64,000 bases of DNA from an uncultured Latescibacterota bacterium (GTDB lineage Bacteria > Latescibacterota > UBA2968), in contig OX638329.1 in the NCBI GenBank assembly GCA_951812755.1, positions 5,543,563 through 5,607,562 on the forward strand, in the 5' to 3' direction. Below are positions 56,187 through 63,900 of this stretch, in pieces (within the stretch, counting starts at the first letter, position 1; the number at the start of each line of letters is the position of its first letter). A model generated the notes under the pieces. It searched no databases. It saw only the letters and a list, made by a program, of their open reading frames with translations, and was not told where the DNA came from. Position numbers and translations under genes: made by a program.

Positions 56187-56855
56187 CGCAAGAATATTGC
56201 ACAACTCCGACAAACTGCTAATCTCATAATCAGGCTCCGGAATACCATCTCGCCGCACAGCCCCATCCCGGTTGAGCCATGCAATGGAAATGCCCGCCCG
56301 TCTTGCACCCACAATATCGTCCTCCTGAGAATCGCCGACATACAGAGTCTGATCGGGATCGGCACCGAGAGCCTCAAAAGCACAAAAGAAAATATCGGGA
56401 TTCGGCTTATAACACCGCGCAGATTCCGAACTAATCACAACCGGAAAACTCAGATTATTGTTCTTCAAAGCCAAAATGAGATGCCCGTGGTCCGCATTGG
56501 AAATAACCCCGGTTTTTACATCGGACAATGCATCAAGAGCCGGTTTCACATCACAAAACAAGGGCACACGACCAAAAGCGTCAAAAAGGTGTAGCATATA
56601 AGACTCGGGATTCGCCCGCACATTCAAATCCGCAAACGTCTTCTCCAGACCGATAATATGCGCGTCCCAAAACGAAATAAAATCCCCCTCTCTCAGCAGA
56701 GGAAAAAAATAGCGGTCCCAGTGATCGAGAAACCCTTCCTTACTCATATCGATCTGCAAATCATCGACAATAATCTGACACGTCTCGTACAGCGCATCAA
56801 ACGCCTTGTCAAAAAGCGTCCCATACCCATCAAAAAAAATCGTGGTATAATTCAC
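56178..56855 (-). CDS. HAD-superfamily hydrolase
   Basis: A 225-residue haloacid-dehalogenase-like hydrolase, probably a phosphatase. Motif I is FFDGYGTLFD (nucleophile Asp; the DxYGT form of the subfamily), motif II TGVISNADHG, motif III Lys in ESARCYKPNPDIF, motif IV LYVGDSQEDDIVGARRAGI. The cap region is helical (residues ~15-90). Its ATG overlaps the epimerase stop by 4 nt, so the two are translationally coupled. The 3' end runs into a duplicated piece of phyH, so the last codons may be new. Confidence 0.93.
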   Translation of the reverse strand: MNYTTIFFDGYGTLFDKAFDALYETCQIIVDDLQIDMSKEGFLDHWDRYFFPLLREGDFISFWDAHIIGLEKTFADLNVRANPESYMLHLFDAFGRVPLFCDVKPALDALSDVKTGVISNADHGHLILALKNNNLSFPVVISSESARCYKPNPDIFFCAFEALGADPDQTLYVGDSQEDDIVGARRAGISIAWLNRDGAVRRDGIPEPDYEISSLSELCNILAEK

Positions 56856-57598
56856 CGATAATCCTCCGCATCCCCCTCGGGTTCAAAACCGAGCACATCG
56901 CGCGCATGCGTCATATCCCGATAGCTGTATTTGTTATTCGAGACAACATAGAAAATATCAAATTTGAGATCATCGGACACCTCAATACACGACTCAACCA
57001 TGCCAGCAATCGTACTTTGACTGCACCACACAGAATAACCGCGCGTACCATTGGGCCGATCCTCGGCATTCACCGCACCAATGCGAAGACAAATAACAGA
57101 CAGATCCGTACTATCGGCATAATGCCGCGCCAAAGCCTCGCCCCAGACTTTTGTACAACCGTAAATCCCGCGCGGGCGCGTGGGCGTCTCGTGGGAAAAC
57201 TTATCCCAACTCTCGGGCACCTCATCGTATCGCCCCGCCACAATCGCACCATACGGCGAATCATTCTCCCAACCCGCTGTCACCGACCCGCTACTGGCAA
57301 AAATAACGCGCTTGACCCCGGCGCGAAGTGCCGCTTCAAAAACATTATAAGTCCCCACGATATTGTGCGCGACAAATCCCTCGAAATCGCTTCTGATCGC
57401 AGCAGCCAGATGCACAACCGTATCAACCCCCTCAAACGCCGGGCAAATCGCGTCAAAATCCGAAATATCAGCACGCCGACAATCCACGCCAGCCACATCG
57501 CGACGATTGAGCGCGCGAAGTTCATACTTGCCCTCAAGCTGCTCGCGAACAGCCCCGCCAATAAGTCCGCTCATACCTGTAATGAGAATTTTCTTCAT
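56852..57598 (-). CDS. NAD-dependent epimerase/dehydratase (extended SDR)
   Basis: A 248-residue extended SDR acting on a sugar or sugar nucleotide. ILITGMSGLIGGAVREQL is the cofactor motif, VDTVVHLAAAIRSDF the next strand, IFASSGSVTAGW the catalytic Ser region, and RGIYGCTKVWGEALARHYA the YxxxK pair. I start at 57598 (MKKILITG) behind AAGGAA. The open frame continues upstream through repeat B but that part is not conserved protein. It heads a two-gene operon with the HAD hydrolase. Confidence 0.93.
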   Translation of the reverse strand: MKKILITGMSGLIGGAVREQLEGKYELRALNRRDVAGVDCRRADISDFDAICPAFEGVDTVVHLAAAIRSDFEGFVAHNIVGTYNVFEAALRAGVKRVIFASSGSVTAGWENDSPYGAIVAGRYDEVPESWDKFSHETPTRPRGIYGCTKVWGEALARHYADSTDLSVICLRIGAVNAEDRPNGTRGYSVWCSQSTIAGMVESCIEVSDDLKFDIFYVVSNNKYSYRDMTHARDVLGFEPEGDAEDYR

Positions 57599-57650
57599 GT
57601 GTATTCCTTTGTTATATGTCTCTGTGCCGTCCCTTATCGCATCCTCAATC

Positions 57651-57731
57651 AGAATACATTGAGAATCGGAATTTATCAAGACCGATTTTGATTGTGGTTC
57701 TCTCTTCTTATGCCCGGAGACAAATCTACTG
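57651..57731. repeat. Repeat B, copy 2
   Basis: Same 81-bp block as at 51841, again just upstream of a minus-strand operon start. Confidence 0.85.
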
Positions 57732-57798
57732 AAGCCATCAGTGAAGCCCCAATAGAAAAAGCCCAACGGTTTGAAGAGGCCGTTGGGCTTCAAAAAAA
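57731..57798. terminator. Repeat C with terminator hairpin, copy 1
   Basis: Stem AAGCCCAACGG / CCGTTGGGCTT (57759-57790) followed by CAAAAAAAC, with a conserved leader GAAGCCATCAGTGAAGCCCC. Nearly the same 65-bp block recurs at 59579-59641. Confidence 0.8.
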
Positions 57799-57830
57799 CA
57801 AGGTTCAATCACACCTTCGCGACACCCTAA

Positions 57831-58098
57831 TTACAGACGCCTGAGTAACTGGTCATAGGCCGCATGCGTCCCTATCCAATAAAAAAATATCATCAAGAGG
57901 CACCGTATCACCCGCAGCAATTTCCTTTCTTACTCCATCAGCCAAACGATCCCACTGCTCATCAGTTGTGGCCTCAAAACGTTCTGTCCAGGCATGATCA
58001 TCTTTTAGATCAGTTAGAATACGTGCGGCAATGGCATCCCGCTGGTCTTGTGGCAGTTTTTGAATCTCTGTGACTACCTGTTGAAGTAAATCAGCCAT
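57831..58098 (-). pseudogene. Antitoxin-like gene fused to a toxin C-terminus, frameshifted
   Basis: The open frame (58098-57853, 81 residues) starts MADLLQQVVTEIQKLPQDQRDAIAARILTDL, a form seen in small type II antitoxins, and ends irregularly (FLLDRDACGL). Removing one T from the seven-T run at 57880-57886 gives DDIF-YWIGTHAAYDQLLRRL and a stop at 57831. WIGTHxxYD is the typical end of RelE/HigB-type toxins. It therefore looks like an antitoxin start joined to a toxin end by deletion and later shifted. A good ribosome site (AAGGAA) precedes the ATG. Alternatively it is a short intact antitoxin with an unusual tail. Confidence 0.6.
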
Positions 58099-58129
58099 TT
58101 CTGTGGTTCCTTATATAAATGCTCTGCAT

Positions 58130-58165
58130 TACTAAAAATATAACTCCAAATAACAATTTTTAGTA
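58130..58165. promoter_or_regulatory. Inverted repeat, operator candidate between divergent TA-like genes
   Basis: TACTAAAAAT (58130-58139) and ATTTTTAGTA (58156-58165), perfect 10-bp arms 16 bp apart, midway between the antitoxin-like gene and the PIN gene. Confidence 0.55.
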
Positions 58166-58190
58166 TATTTGTAATAAACAGGAGAATCGT

Positions 58191-58640
58191 TTGGCACTTA
58201 AGATATATTTGGATACTTCGGTTGTCAGTGCCTATTTTGATGATCGATATCCCGAAAGACAAAAAGACACAGTTGCATTCTGGAAACTATCGGTCGAGCA
58301 CGAGTTCAGCATCTCCGAACTCACAAAAACAGAGATCCAGAACACCCAGGATGAAACCCGCAAAAACCAGATGCTAAACCACATTGGCAATTTAATTCTT
58401 GTCCCAATTGACGATTCGGTCGAGCATCTTACAAACCTTTATCTGGAAAACGGTATTTTTTCTCCCGCTACTTTGAACGATGCACTTCATGTTGCTACCG
58501 CTACAATTTCTCGCCAAGATATTCTGGTAAGCTGGAATTTCAGGCATCTGGTCAACCGCCGCCGTCGGGCAAGGGTCAATGAAGTCAACACTTTTAACGG
58601 ATACCCCACGATAGAAATTATTGCACCACCCGAGGTTTGA
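58191..58640 (+). CDS. PIN-domain protein (VapC-like putative RNase)
   Basis: A 149-residue PIN domain, a predicted metal-dependent ribonuclease. IYLDTSVVSAYFDD holds the first acidic residue (Asp8), ELTKTEIQNT the conserved Glu, and ATLNDALHVATATISRQDILVSWNFRHLVN the third acidic cluster and the W-N-F-R-H segment of the family. The start is TTG at 58191 with AGGAG 7 nt upstream. A small downstream gene starts 12 nt after its stop, and an inverted repeat lies upstream. The PIN-first order with a small partner is unusual for vapBC but fits other PIN modules. Confidence 0.9.
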   Translation: MALKIYLDTSVVSAYFDDRYPERQKDTVAFWKLSVEHEFSISELTKTEIQNTQDETRKNQMLNHIGNLILVPIDDSVEHLTNLYLENGIFSPATLNDALHVATATISRQDILVSWNFRHLVNRRRRARVNEVNTFNGYPTIEIIAPPEV

Positions 58641-58651
58641 GGATTTCAATT

Positions 58652-58861
58652 ATGATGTTTGATTATCACAGTGCTGCACGTCGAACCGGCATCAAAAATG
58701 AGCATCTGGATCAAATATGCTATCAAGTCAGAACTGAATTTCCTGACGATGAGATGATGTTTGAACTGCACGTTCTAAGAGCCGTTCTGGCCATTGAATC
58801 GGGTCGGGTTTCACTTGACCAGGTGTTGAAAGAGCCGGAAATGCAACCTCCGACGACTTGA
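58652..58861 (+). CDS. Small protein downstream of the PIN gene, possible antitoxin
   Basis: A 69-residue protein (MMFDYHSAARRTGIKNEHLDQICYQVRTEFPDDEMMFELHVLRAVLAIESGRVSLDQVLKEPE). It is acidic and helical, with no recognised domain. GAGG sits 9 nt before the ATG; a TTG 15 nt earlier is possible. The tight spacing suggests it is the partner of the PIN protein. I do not recognise a family. Confidence 0.7.
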   Translation: MMFDYHSAARRTGIKNEHLDQICYQVRTEFPDDEMMFELHVLRAVLAIESGRVSLDQVLKEPEMQPPTT

Positions 58862-58953
58862 GCTATCGTTCAAACTGATTGTGTCCATTTCAGGTTAGCT
58901 GAAGCGATAGAATCTCCTATCTTGAGTATCTCCAAAAGACGAAGGAGATATCC

Positions 58954-59142
58954 ATGCTTCCTCTGGAAAGTATCATAACGATAGGTCTTTGCGCCACTGT
59001 TTTCTGAACAGGTTTGACATCAAGTGTTAATGATCAATGCCCAGGTAAACGCACTGTCACCGCCATCCTTTCAGTGATATGCCTGCGCCGCGCCAGCATC
59101 AATGACCACATTAAAGAAAGCCCGTTGATCGGCTGTGATTAA
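58954..59142 (+). other. Small open frame with in-frame TGA behind a strong ribosome site
   Basis: The ATG at 58954 follows a near-perfect GAAGGAGATATCC and encodes MLPLESIITIGLCATVF, then TGA (59005-59007); the same frame stays open for 44 more codons (TGLTSSVNDQCPGKRTVTAIL...) to a TAA at 59142. A hairpin TATCTCC / GGAGATA (58927-58950) would cover the ribosome site. No family is recognised; it may be a relic of a mobile element. It occupies the 322-bp gap 58862-59183, which otherwise holds only a terminator. Confidence 0.35.
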
Positions 59143-59149
59143 CGGGCTT
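59118..59149. terminator. Intrinsic terminator hairpin
   Basis: AAGCCCGTT / AACGGGCTT with a 14-nt loop, flanked by A-rich (left) and T-containing (right) sequence, between the PIN pair and the HigA gene. Confidence 0.75.
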
Positions 59150-59183
59150 GTTGTGTTGTAATTGAGATGAGCAACATCGCACC

Positions 59184-59498
59184 CTACCGGGCGTCTGTCA
59201 ACACCTGACGCTCTAAAACTCGCACCTCAGCCTCCAATCGCTCACCGAGGCGATCTTTCTCCAACTCTAAATTGTAGCGTGTCTGCAGATTGAGCCAGAA
59301 CCGATCTGTGGTTCCAAAGTAGCGCGCCAGCCGAAGCGCAGTGTCTGCCGAAATAGCACGCTTGCCGTGAACAATCTCGTTAATCCGGCGAGGTGGCACT
59401 GAAATATCCTTTGCCAGGCGATACTGACTAATCTTCAGAGGTTCGAGAAACTCCTCAAACAGAATTTCTCCCGGATGAATTGGGGGCATTGTAGGCAT
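59184..59498 (-). CDS. higA: HigA-type antitoxin
   Basis: A 104-residue helix-turn-helix antitoxin: PPIHPGEILFEEFLEPLKISQYRLAKDISVPPRRINEIVHGKRAISADTALRLARYFGTTDRFWLNLQTRYNLEL, the canonical HigA/VapI sequence. Start at 59498 with GGAGGTGTCT directly before it. The HigB gene that should precede it has been reduced to its last codons (59508-59543), so the antitoxin is now without its own toxin. It could still neutralise HigB proteins encoded elsewhere. Confidence 0.93.
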   Translation of the reverse strand: MPTMPPIHPGEILFEEFLEPLKISQYRLAKDISVPPRRINEIVHGKRAISADTALRLARYFGTTDRFWLNLQTRYNLELEKDRLGERLEAEVRVLERQVLTDAR

Positions 59499-59507
59499 AG
59501 ACACCTC

Positions 59508-59543
59508 CTAATGGTAATCGACGATCTCCGTTAAAGAAAGCCC
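59508..59543 (-). pseudogene. higB: higB relic (last codons of the toxin gene)
   Basis: Read on the minus strand as GLSLTEIVDYH-stop, ending 9 nt before the higA start. (D)EIxDYH is the usual end of HigB. Upstream of this the sequence is repeat C, so the toxin body has been removed. Confidence 0.5.
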
Positions 59544-59578
59544 ATCAGTCAATTATGAGCAACACTAAAAGCACTTGT

Positions 59579-59641
59579 GAAGCCGCCAGTAAGACTCCAA
59601 TAAAAAAGCCCAACGGTTTGGAAGACACCGTTGGACTTCAA
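59579..59641. terminator. Repeat C with terminator hairpin, copy 2
   Basis: Stem AAGCCCAACGGT / ACCGTTGGACTT (59606-59617 and 59627-59638), one G-T type mismatch, with the same leader GAAGCCGCCAGTAAGACTCC as copy 1. It lies 25 bp beyond the HipS-like stop and should end that transcript. Confidence 0.75.
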
Positions 59642-59665
59642 GTAGCTTGAAGGAGGTCAGAAGGA

Positions 59666-60082
59666 TCAATCTTCAGGTTCGGCGGAGCTGTCTTTGGAGA
59701 CCAAGATAAATGGATTGGCGATCGTGGTTTTGCCAAAACGTTTGAGCAGTTGTGCCTCATTGCTGGGGTCAAGATTTTCCTCGCGGATCACGCGCTGGAC
59801 AGCCGGTTGTCCTAAGCCGGGAATGCGAATCACGAAAAACGGCCACAACACATCAGATTCGTAGTGTTTGTCGAGATGCGGGAAGTCGATGATCGGGCAG
59901 ATGTCTTTCTTTCCCCGGAAACTATCCGTGTACTCGAAATGCCACTTTCCGCCTCGAAGAGAGAGATGCCCCACATCCAGATTGCGGTGTCGCACCAAAA
60001 ATTCAGCTGTCTCATCCTGGGGAGTGCGAAGGTGCTTCAGCCCGCCCTGGTGGAACAAAATTTTCTTCAGGGTCGATATCAT
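59666..60082 (-). CDS. HipA N-terminal-subdomain protein (HipS-like), no kinase partner
   Basis: A 138-residue protein matching only the N-terminal subdomain of HipA: FLVRHRNLDVGHLSLRGGKWHFEYTDSF, then CPIIDFPHLDKHYESDVLWPFFVIRIPG and EAQLLKRFGKTTIANPFILVS. In HipBST systems this piece is a separate protein, HipS, encoded between the HTH protein HipB and the kinase HipT. Here an HTH gene lies 74 nt upstream, but downstream come a terminator hairpin and higA, not a HipT kinase. It is either an orphan HipS or a fragment of a lost hipA. The ribosome site is weak. Confidence 0.72.
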   Translation of the reverse strand: MISTLKKILFHQGGLKHLRTPQDETAEFLVRHRNLDVGHLSLRGGKWHFEYTDSFRGKKDICPIIDFPHLDKHYESDVLWPFFVIRIPGLGQPAVQRVIREENLDPSNEAQLLKRFGKTTIANPFILVSKDSSAEPED

Positions 60083-60156
60083 AACTCAATTCAAGTCTGT
60101 TTGCGTAATGCGTTCATTCTTTCGATTTCCATACAGATTTAACGCCGTAGTCAATA

Positions 60157-60477
60157 TCAAATTAACGCCACATCAATAGACTTCTCTGTTTTGTAGCTTA
60201 ATTTTGGACGCACTCGGATTTCGATATGGTGATCCAGTTTTCCCAGCAGAGAGAACAGACAGTCGATGGTAAAACCCTTTAATCGACCATTCCTCAGTTC
60301 CGTCATCTTGGATCGACTCATCTCCAAAAAATCCGCAGCTTTCTTTTGACTCATTCCCTGATCGGCGATCAAGCGATTGATCTTATATGCCAGCTTCGCT
60401 TTTGCCAATCTTTCATCGGAGGAGGGAAGCCCCAAATCCTTAAAAACATTTCCCGAACTGCGGGTATGGTCTGTCAT
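60157..60477 (-). CDS. XRE-family antitoxin (HigA2-like)
   Basis: A 106-residue DNA-binding protein: LGLPSSDERLAKAKLAYKINRLIADQGMSQKKAADFLEMSRSKMTELRNGRLKGFTIDCLFSLLGKLDHHIEIRV. This is the HigA2/XRE form that pairs with Gp49-like toxins. It begins 3 nt after the toxin stop, the toxin-first order usual for this class. It probably binds its own promoter and neutralises the toxin. It is also placed where HipB would be relative to the HipS-like gene. Confidence 0.92.
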   Translation of the reverse strand: MTDHTRSSGNVFKDLGLPSSDERLAKAKLAYKINRLIADQGMSQKKAADFLEMSRSKMTELRNGRLKGFTIDCLFSLLGKLDHHIEIRVRPKLSYKTEKSIDVALI

Positions 60478-60480
60478 GAT

Positions 60481-60846
60481 TTATCCTCCTTGTGCTAACT
60501 CTTGCGCTCTCTGCAATCGACGTCTGATGAGAGCGATTTCTTGTCTCGGTGTTCCAATGCCTCTTTTGGATTTCTTTTGAAAAGCGTGTAGCACATAAAT
60601 TACATCACCGATTTTGGTAGTGTACACCGCTCGATAGGTATTACTTGCGTAATTACTTCGGATTTCCATGACACCTGAAAATCCCTTTAACGGTTTGGCT
60701 TTCGGGTGTTTATCCCCAATCTGTGCGATATAAAGTGCGTACCCCATTTCATCTTGAACATCTGCAGGAAATTTCTTCAGATCATTGTGTGATGAACGAA
60801 TCCAAACTATAGGTCTTATCCCGTGTTCTTGTTCGATCTCTCTCAT
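60481..60846 (-). CDS. Gp49/HigB2-like toxin (RelE superfamily)
   Basis: A 121-residue mRNA-interferase-like toxin. RPIVWIRSSHNDLKKFPADVQDEMGYALYIAQIGDKHPKAKPLKGFSGVMEIRSNYASNTYRAVYTTKIGDVIYVLHAFQKKSKRGIGTPRQEIALIRRRL carries the family's VLHAFQKKS(x)KTP signature. It forms a complete toxin-antitoxin pair with the following XRE gene; this is the only intact TA pair in the cluster. The start is the ATG at 60846. Confidence 0.94.
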   Translation of the reverse strand: MREIEQEHGIRPIVWIRSSHNDLKKFPADVQDEMGYALYIAQIGDKHPKAKPLKGFSGVMEIRSNYASNTYRAVYTTKIGDVIYVLHAFQKKSKRGIGTPRQEIALIRRRLQRAQELAQGG

Positions 60847-60955
60847 CCCGAATCCTGTGCTTAAAACCCCTTTATCTTAATTTAAGTTGTGACCTGACTA
60901 TAGATAATTAAAAAATATAAAAAATGCCTGGCGATCAAAGAGAAAAATTCCACAA

Positions 60956-63900
60956 CTATAGTTGGATTTGTATTTCCTTCAGTTTCTGCTTCTGTTCCGG
61001 TGAGATGTCTTGTTTAAGAAGTTTATCTATGAGTTCCTTCAGGCCTGAAAACCATATAGAGTTCCGCAAATTACATTCCCACAAATAAATCACCAATTTC
61101 GCTACCTCATCTGGATAACGCTGCCATAGATCGCTTTCATTTATTTCGTATATAACCCGGCAATTTTGTAACGGGATATCCAGGGGCATCTGGATTGCTA
61201 AATCAACGGCTTCGGGAAGTACCGCGGCCAAGTGCGGTAGCCAGTTAAGCATATTTTCGAGTTCGCCAGACTCAAGAGCCGGCGGTGGCACTGAGTCTAA
61301 ACGATTCTGCCAATAGTGCTTGAGCCAATGTTGCCATAATTCCTGTTGTGCGGTTTCACTCATATCCTGCAAACGATAACCCAGATTTAACGCAAAATTT
61401 TGTCTGGCCTCTTGACCTCCATATTGAAAAAGCTTAGGAATCCATTTATCCAGAGGGTCCTCAACGAAATGTGTGAGCATGTCGGTGTAATATTTAACAA
61501 ACTCATCGCGTTGATCAGCGAGGTCGCTGTCGATCCGCTCAACAGCTTTGAGGAACAGGTCAGCCATAACCTCAGCCATAGCAGGATTAAGACGTACCCA
61601 CGCAAGAAAACCGTCCCAAGCTATTTGGAAATCATTATTGTCCGGGTCAAAAAGCGGTAATAGATTTTCTCGAGTCCATTCTTCATCAACGGCTAAGAGA
61701 AATGTAAATTGACTTGCAAGAACCGTCCGCCCAAACCTGCCCGGTAGCTTCTGGTCCCGCACCATATCCGACAGTACCTGGCGATACTCAGGGCTAAGAG
61801 TTGTTGGCTCGGGGTCTTGTTGCTTGCGCCAGAGCGAAAACCCCGACAGCCAAAATTGGGCAAGGATCCCCGCAGGATGATTGATAGCCAGTTGTAGCCA
61901 GTCGTCCTTTTCCTCAGTCATTTCTTTCCGATCAAGACTACGCCACAAAGCAGTAGCGATCTTATTAGCCTGTGGAAGCAAGTTCAAAGCATAAGAGGTA
62001 CCACCATCCTTTATTAGCATGTAAAGTGTATTGGCAATTATACGGCTATATTCGGGGTACAACTCGGTCTTGCCGAGCCAATGGAGTATTTTACTGTGTT
62101 TGTCTTCATCCAACTCCATTTCTGACCAAGATCGTATCAAGACAGACCAGAGATCAACATCCCACTCTCCAGACCTGGCCAATGCATCTGCCAATTCAAG
62201 ACCCCAGTCAAAATCCTGCTTTACTGCTTCTGCGACATTCTCCAGGAGTCCTCTACGACTGGGGCCATCCCATTCCGAGCCTTGGAATGACAACAAATCG
62301 TCAAGCCAATCTGCGGCTGGCTTTGCCAGCAATTCTTCAATAGTCCAGGGACTTTGCGATTCTACTGGACCTGACTCAATCCAACGTGTCAGGTCTGGAT
62401 GTTCGCTTGGCTCGAATTGTGGGTACTCCTCTAATACTTTATCCAAAGCTTGCTCGACTAAGCCACAATTAGGATCTGATTTATGAAGCCAATCAAACCA
62501 GTCAAAATGTTGCCTTGCAGTATGCTCTGCACTTTTGGGGTCTTCATCGTTCGGCCAACGATAATCCCATACAGCATTAATGAGGAATTCCCGGTGATTC
62601 GAGTTGATCTTGGAATAGACTCTCCTTACTGCCACAAATATTTCGTGACGAACACGCAAATCGTGAAGTCCTATATGTGTTAGCAGCCAATCAATTTTGT
62701 TGTCTGCGGTCATGTCTTGGCGTTTGGACACCCCATGCACTGCCAAGCGGCGCAACAGTGGTGCATCTGAATCCACGAGTCGATCACACCACCACGCCGC
62801 CGTTTCTACTTGTTTTGAAGCCAGCCTTTCGAGGCAGTCGCGAGCTATATTAATCAACATGTCAATCGGGTGGGGATACTTGTCCTGCTTGTGCGGCTCA
62901 ATGGCAGATCGCCTATAGCTCGTACGTTCATACTCGCGCGTTGCCTTTTGCCAAGCATGCGATGTGTGATACTGTTCTTTTAGACGCCTGATAACCAGAT
63001 CAAGTAAAGGTTCGGCTATTTGAGATAGTTGTGGCTTCAATCCTCCCTTCCACAGTCTTTCCAGTTGAGAGTAGTTACCTATTAGTGGTAATTCCATATC
63101 AACAGGTGGACTCTCACTATCCTCCCTGTCCCAAAAGATACTCTCCTTGATCAATAAGCGGCTACTCGCCATAGTATCGAAAACCTGTAATAGACTGTCT
63201 AATATCTCGTGCTTAATGCAACATTTTCCGATATGATACAGTAGATCGTTAGTGCTTTCATGCATCGGAGTGGTGTCAAGCAAAAGAGAAATCCAGCGGG
63301 ATAAAATGTTCTTATCCTGCGAAGCTTCCTCCCTTCCAATGGTCCTACCCAGAGCATCCCAGAAATACGGATTCAGACGCATATTGTGCTTGCCAATCAG
63401 CAGGAATAGCTTGTCCGCCTGACCGTATGCGAAACGATCAATCAGCCACCAGGACAAATCTCGATCCCGCTCGCTAAGCGTACCATCCCCAAACAGTGCA
63501 TTTAGAATCCCGCGCTGGTCAAGCCAATCAATCCATTTGGGATCAGAAGCTGCTTTTGTAAAGAACCGAGTCTTTATTTTATCCTCAAGCGCATACTCAA
63601 TGATATCTAAGCTTTTCTCGTCAAGGGGTGGCGGCTTTTCCGCGATCGCGGTAATCTCACGTTGCCAGCCAAGGACATCGCGCCTGACATGTTCAGCCAT
63701 ACGGAGAACGCCCTCGTATAGTGCGCTGTAATCGTTTTCGTCTGCTTGTGGATAGCTGATCGGTTCGATTCCGAGTAAACGCCAACGATCTGCGTCATTA
63801 TCCGTTTCACCGATTAAAACAAAACGCTGGTCGGCCTCGCCTACTGGCAGAGCACGCGCCAGATAATTCATAATTGTATCATCGTGGCTATAGCCGACGA

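Noticed and set aside
57599-57808. 70-residue N-terminal extension of the epimerase
   Set aside because: This stretch is repeat B, shared with the non-coding region upstream of phyH; AAGGAA marks the ATG at 57598.
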